From the NCBI GenBank assembly GCA_038496445.1, contig JALMLS010000159.1, forward strand, positions 1-64,000: DNA of 64,000 nt, given 5' to 3'. Positions 58,981 to 64,000 of this stretch are shown here, piece after piece. Under the pieces are notes generated by a model. The model had not been told where the DNA came from and made no database searches. It saw only the letters and a program-made list of their open reading frames with translations. This DNA comes from Trichosphaerium sp. ATCC 40318 (Eukaryota; Discosea; Flabellinia; Trichosidae). A program made the position numbers and the translations under genes. The first letter of the stretch is position 1. Every line of letters starts with the position of its first letter.

Positions 58981-60487
58981 CCTTTATAAATAATTTATCA
59001 AAATAGATAAAGTGAGCAAATATGAGTTTCCTGTTGCTACAGCGGTTTCAAGAGTTTTGACTGATGAAAAGCCCTGACAAGCGGCTGTTGTAGAAACTAT
59101 TGGAACTGGTGCAAACTATTGTGTTATCAAAGTTATTTGGGTACTTTGGTTGTAACGCACAATAATTCAGGGTTGTACCCTCATACCATACTACGTAGCT
59201 GTAAGAACAACTGCCAAAAAAAGAGATTAACTTCTAGCAAAAATAACAACTTAGTTGGGTTTGCAGGAGCCACGTGGTTCTGTGTTGTTTTTCAATCACT
59301 GAGACGGTTGTCATTATTAACAACCTAAACTTAATTAAACATATTTAAGCCTTAGTAGTTCACTAACAATTGCATGTAAATTACGATTATGAGTGAAATG
59401 TTTTGAAACCAAAAAACTGAAAAACACATTCTTTTTTACGCTCAACTTTTTACAAGGTCGAAATTCCTCAATTTGCGTTTCGTCCAAAGGCGCAACATTT
59501 CATTCAATCATAGTCGTTTCGGAAGTTAAACCGGCTTTCAGAACCTAAACGGTTAACAGTTTGACACCGGAAAAGTAATACCTCCATTGACGGTATTGTT
59601 ACGATCTGAAGGCAGCGATTTAAGATTCGCAAATGAAATCGTAACGTAACCAGCTAACAACTTAAACGGTAAGAGCCACAGTAATCGGTATTGATGGAGA
59701 AAGAAAATGGCTTTAACAACACTATTTAACAAGTACATTAAATGCTAACAGCTTGACTGATGTACGTCAAGAGCAATTGTCACTGTAAAAAGGCCCGGAT
59801 TTAGATTCATATTACTTAATCCTGACTATAGTGTCCTAATCCACCTTTGGCTAATATTACTAAACATGTAATAGCATTACTTAATGTTAAATCAGACCTG
59901 TACCAATCAAACAGCGAAGACGATCTGGTAGGAGAGGAACAAATCTGTCCCTGACAGATAACTCTAGCGCAGAGCGAGCGCGTGTGGTTTATTTACAAAA
60001 TACACGTCGCGAAATGTAAAATAAAGTTTTCGAAAAAAAAAAATTTTTGTTTTTTTGAGAAAGGTTTTCCAAATTATTAAGGGTGCGGTGGGAGGGTGAT
60101 TTCTGCTTGCTATCCTGTGCTGTTGTCGTATGTCACGTTCTGATAGTCAATCTCGTTCTTATCAAACGCCTGAAATGTCTACATGTTCAGTCATGCTTTA
60201 AGGGTTTCATCCGTTATAATACTTCCTTTATAATATGTAATTGCCTTGTAATAAACTTACCTAATAAAGCATAGCTTTATACCTCACACAAGCGCAACGC
60301 CCATCTCTAATAACTCTCCTCTTACTCTTCAGGTACTTAACCTTCGGACACTTTTACAGCACAATACAAGAATATAACAAGAAAGAAGGTACATCGTAAA
60401 CACTTTCGCTTTCTTCCGTTTGTTCTGCGAGTTTGTATTTCTTCAATTGTTCCTGTTGTTCTCGGTTTGTAGTTTGCAGTTTGTTAA
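58981..60487. other. Gene-poor stretch
   Basis: Apart from the exon-like stretch near 59005-59140, I see no gene. Homopolymer runs occur near 60030. The last 90 bases still read in a second frame as coiled coil (minus strand, EQARRVINKLQ), the likely continuation of gene X2 beyond its stop. Confidence 0.4.
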
Positions 60488-62215
60488 TCACTCTTCTAGC
60501 TTGTTCAAGTTCTGCTTCAGTCTTTTGTTATCCACCAACAGTTTTTTAGTTTCGACATCTTGAGCATTTTTTTCTTTGCTATGTAAAAGATAAGAGATAA
60601 TGTCTATCATCATTAAAAAAAAAGCCATACGCAGTCAGTAGTATATCTTTAAAATGATGTTGTGCATTCTTCTCATCCACACACCTTTTGAGCATTCCTT
60701 GAGTTTATATTAGTACAAAATAATTGTAGCTTTCGCACCTTCACGAGTAATTTTTTGGCACCTCAACCCACATGACTCTGCAAAAAGTGCAAGAGCATTG
60801 GCAGACGATCCTGAACCTAAAGCTGCTCGCTTGTCATTATGACAATACGCGTTTCTTTGTAGCACTACAAAGCCCCATTGGGAAAATGCTTCAGCAGCAT
60901 TTGGTAATACTGTCGCAATTTCAAGCCAAAGTTGCGACGGATACCATTTTTTGTTTTTTCTATACATTAATGCATTGCTCCATTTGGTGATATCAAACGT
61001 CTTTGTATCGTTGGGAATAGGAGAACTTATCTTTTTGTGCTTAAGAGCATGTTGATACGCTTGATTGAGAGTCATACAAGCTAGCTCACCCACTGCGTCT
61101 ACTACTGCTTTATCGAAACATGTCCGTGAAGATGTGCCAATTTTTGATAACGCTATCATGTTATACCTACAATGGAATAAGCAATACAAGTACCTTGTAT
61201 ACGTACATATCAGGAGTTATCTTCGAACAGGGATCTGTTTGTGGCATATTTACCCTACGTCAAGTCAGGAGAAAAAAACCGATCTGATTGAAATGCAATT
61301 GTAAAAGCTAAAACAATAACTTACTGAGGACTACGCTCTGGACTACGATTTTGAAACCTATTACGACGCTCTTCAAAGTTGCCACTGCATATTTCGGGTT
61401 GGAGTCTTCTGTCGCTGCCGTTGTATTGTCCTCTAACTAGGCTGGTACTATAGCCTGAGGTACAACCTTCTAGCTGCCACCTAGCAGGACTTCTACTGCG
61501 GCGCTCGTGTGGCCGTCTAACCGGGCCACTACGCCTGTATTCAGGGCTTGTACGGCGTTTGTATTGCCCTCTATTTGGGCTTTTTCTGTGACTACTGTCA
61601 CGTTGTTTGCCACGTATTTTATCCTCGTGTCTAATACGAATTAAAGTGGGAAAATTGGTGTAAAATAGCAACGTACTCTACATAGTAATCATGTTGTATT
61701 GCGCTATACGGTGCTCGTTGATTCCTATCAATATCATCTACAGATATTACAATTAAAGTCCAAGTACCTTCGATCCTGCCTTCCACTGTTTTCTCTTCGT
61801 AAACCTTCGAAAAGTTAGAAAGCAACAGCTATGACCTATGTACTACCTCTACGATGTCTAGAAGTTCCGCTAGATTGTGTTAGTTTTAATCAGTTAAAAG
61901 TGTCAACCTACTTTCTGTGTTGCTGAAAATCTGCTTCCGTTCGCTCTACGTTTATGTCATCCTCACTTCCCCTCTGGCGTTCTGTAGAGATAAGCCAAAG
62001 TAATCTAGGAACACTGTACCTCTACTTGCTGTGTGTGGTCTATATGAGCTATCACAAGGCTCACGGGCGACTGCGTTGGTTGGAGTTTCTAAAGCAATAA
62101 GATAAAATGCGTAGGTTAATAGCATACCATTTGTATCTCCGCCCATCGAAGGAGCAACAGAAACAGGTGCGTCGATAATATGAGAACCAGGTTGAGTAGA
62201 ACGGCTTCTAGACAT
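60488..62215 (-). CDS. Gene X2: SR-rich protein with HEPN-like domain
   Basis: Full paralogue of X1 in opposite orientation. ATG 62215 opens MSRSRSTQPGS...APSMGGDTN. Further exons give a strongly basic Arg/Ser region with RSPE/RSP dipeptides (RKSPNRGQYKRR, RRSRSPARW, NRSPERSPQ), like SR or RNA-binding proteins. The exon from about 61169 encodes the conserved domain: GELACMTLNQAYQHAL, WYPSQLWLEIATVLP, then LQRNAYCHNDK and AESCGLRCQ. RNAYCH again fits RNxxxH of HEPN nucleases. Small introns lead to MLKRCVDEKNAQ and a coiled coil (KEKNAQDVETKKLL) ending at TGA 60488-60490. Coiled-coil sequence continues in another frame down to about 60400, so a one- or two-base indel may have truncated it. Neighbouring 5' flank matches X1. 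Confidence 0.7.
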
Positions 62216-63616
62216 TTTATCACGTGTTGCTTGCTTCGTGGGCGGAGGTTGAATATGTTTTTGAAAAGAACACAAAACCCGAAAAGGAAAACATAAAGTT
62301 AATAAACTTTTGTTCAAATTGGTTCTACATTTTTTATTTTGCCTTTGACGCTTGGAAACACCACGAAGACCCTGAATAAGCATAAATTAAGGCTCAATTG
62401 TAAAACTTTAACTAAAACTAAAGAGTTTCATTCGGAAACACATAAATACTGATAATTCGCGTACAATGTTACGAACCATGATGATGTGAGGTGTTTTAAA
62501 GCAGTTTTAAGAATTCCAAAAATGTGTCAATCAATCACGTTTTTATCAGAAATTTTCTGACGACTTTTTTTCAACTTTTTGTGTATTGACGGTATTGTCA
62601 CGTGGTAGGTGCTGGGCCTATTTTTTTGAAAATATGAGATTGGCATTGTCTGAAAACACCTCTGAAGGTGTTTCACGTGATTTAAGTTTCACAAATACGA
62701 TCCTACACACTTCTAGAACAACTCATGCTCAGTCGGTTATACCGGAGCTTTAAAATATCGGAATAACCTAATTCAGATATATACTGCATACTTTATGAAT
62801 TATCGGGTATGGTGAAACTCTCACAAACCTCACAATCACACGTGACCATTGAAAAGAAACTATTACAACAAAACGTACTTTTTTTTCAGTTTTGTTTTCG
62901 TTAAAATATTTGTTGTTCATCCCCATTTGTATGGTGTTCACTTTGAACGTTACAATACCCTTCAATGGCATTATTAGTAGTTTTTAATCGTACTTCATAT
63001 CACTAGAAGGCTCGGGTAAATATTTCCAGCGCGTATTTGAATACTCACTTTGTAGCACTTCTGAATTTCTAAAAATAGTGAACAATAAATGAACTGTACC
63101 GCTACATGTGCTGTATTATAGACACTCTGAAAGTATAAAATGTTTAACAACACAACGTATACGAGTATTCAGGCGTTCTAAACCAGTAACATGAAGTATT
63201 TGGGATCAACAATTTTGAGATGTTTGATGAATTAGTTTGCATGTTTCAAAAAGAAATTGAACACCCTGTCTACATTAGACGGTAGCTTGAGTAGTTACAA
63301 CCGATTCATAGGCTAGTAAAACAGTTTGAAATGTGACATCTTCATCCATAATTAAAGTGGTATAACTTGCTGATGCTCGTAGTACGCTTGTCTCCTATGC
63401 TTTCGTGTTCACTTTCGCGTTTTAGCTTTTTTCCAAACAATAGGATATTTATGCAGTTCACTATTTTGAGTCTTGTCACACCGTCAAAGTGATGTCGACC
63501 ACAAAGTCAGCTACCAAGTTCACCTTTATACTCTAACCAAACCAAACTTGCATGATACGGCTAATACTTCCGGCTTTTGAAGCGGACGAATTAAAAAAAT
63601 CATGACTGGCAAGATG
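62216..63616. other. X2 5' flank and gene-poor end
   Basis: 62216 to about 63150 is the reverse complement of the X1 flank at 25960-26758, including GTCACGTGG near 62595 and TTCACGTGATT near 62671. The rest to 63616 has no visible gene. Confidence 0.55.
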
Positions 63617-63973
63617 TAGTGGTGTTAAAGAGTCGACTTTTGACTGACTCGACTCAGTCGCCCAAAAAAATCAAAATCGACTTACGACTGACTTGGGCGA
63701 CTTGAACGTCAAAAGGTACTCCCTTTGAGCCTTTCAGAAGCTTTCTGCATTCTAATTTTTCACAAAATGAGCTTTTTATGAGAATACGCTACAAGCGCCA
63801 CAGCACCAACATAGAGTGAACGGTAACTTGACACACCAATGTGATGCCACCAAAGTGCTTAGGCGCTGTATTTTTCCTAATTTTTTCTGAAATTGAGGCC
63901 ATTTCAAGTCGCCCAAGTCAGCCGATGCCAAAATTTTGAGTCGACTTGGTGAGTCAGTCGTTTAACATCACTA
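63617..63973. mobile_element. Small hAT-like MITE with perfect 8-bp target duplication
   Basis: A 357-base element with 13-bp terminal inverted repeats TAGTGGTGTTAAA (63617-63629) and TTTAACATCACTA (63961-63973), differing at one position. It is flanked on both sides by GCAAGATG (63609-63616 and 63974-63981), an exact 8-bp target-site duplication. TAGTG-type ends and 8-bp duplications are diagnostic of the hAT superfamily. Subterminal regions are rich in GTCGAC/AGTCG words (GAGTCGAC, GACTCAGTCGCCC, CAAGTCGCCCAAGTC). No coding capacity. Confidence 0.92.
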
Positions 63974-64000
63974 GCAAGATGACTATACGAAAAGCACTTC

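Noticed and set aside
59005-59160. A recognisable enzyme exon reading KYEFPVATAVSRVL...IGTGANYC
   Set aside because: It carries an in-frame TGA and I could not match it to a family, so no function is claimed.
905-64000. tRNA, rRNA or snRNA genes
   Set aside because: I saw no cloverleaf-like or conserved RNA sequence by eye; a covariance-model scan would be needed.

Overview
This window is nuclear DNA from a microbial eukaryote that I cannot place more precisely. It is AT-rich (roughly 36% GC by eye). Most genes are cut by many short GT-AG introns of about 40-65 bases, and the protein families are typical of amoeboid protists: ROCO GTPases, filamin repeats, ZZ-finger/F-box proteins, Ras and Rho GTPases with CAAX ends, cytochrome P450s. 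No operons or bacterial signals are present. Short TTAGGG runs near 1.14-1.2 kb suggest a TTAGGG-type telomere.

The layout is dominated by repeated blocks. A unit made of a cytochrome P450 followed by a very large MORN-Roc-COR-ADP-ribosyltransferase gene (called ROCO here) occurs three times. Unit 1 (minus, 7.9 to 2.0 kb) has an intact P450 and a wrecked ROCO. Unit 2 (minus, 25.4 to 19.3 kb) has only the first P450 exon and an apparently intact ROCO. Unit 3 (plus, 45.9 to 52.9 kb) has a scrap of the P450 end and a ROCO with a probable break. A second full P450 (53.4-55.4 kb) follows unit 3. ROCO copies 2 and 3 form an inverted repeat with arms of about 6 kb. A second inverted family, gene X, flanks these blocks: X1 (26.8-28.9 kb, plus), X2 (62.2-60.5 kb, minus) and a half copy X3 (55.9-56.5 kb, plus). 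X proteins have an arginine-rich disordered front, a conserved C-terminal domain with an RNxxxH motif like that of HEPN RNases, and a coiled-coil tail.

Between the duplicated blocks, 8.8-18.7 kb holds degraded or odd genes: an eS30-like ribosomal protein, half of a second type of P450, a frameshifted F-box/LRR gene, an EF1A-like GTPase that has lost its GTPase motifs, a disrupted Thr-rich/TauE-like gene and an intronless F-box/MORN_2 repeat gene resembling those of giant viruses. The 29-46 kb stretch is more ordinary: a ZZ-finger F-box protein, a secreted mucin-like GPI-type protein, a small unknown protein, a membrane-anchored short-chain reductase and a 9.3 kb filamin-repeat gene. At 56.6-58.6 kb lie adjacent Ras-like and Rho-like GTPases, both with an abnormal switch II.

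Mobile DNA: two inverted copies of a hAT-like MITE packed with GGCAT/ATGCC words (1-904 and 4123-5051), and a second small hAT-like MITE with a perfect 8-bp target duplication (63617-63973). The most interesting candidate system is the MORN-ROCO-ADP-ribosyltransferase gene, amplified together with P450 and next to the HEPN-like X family. It looks like a fast-turnover, possibly defence-type locus; that reading is inference.
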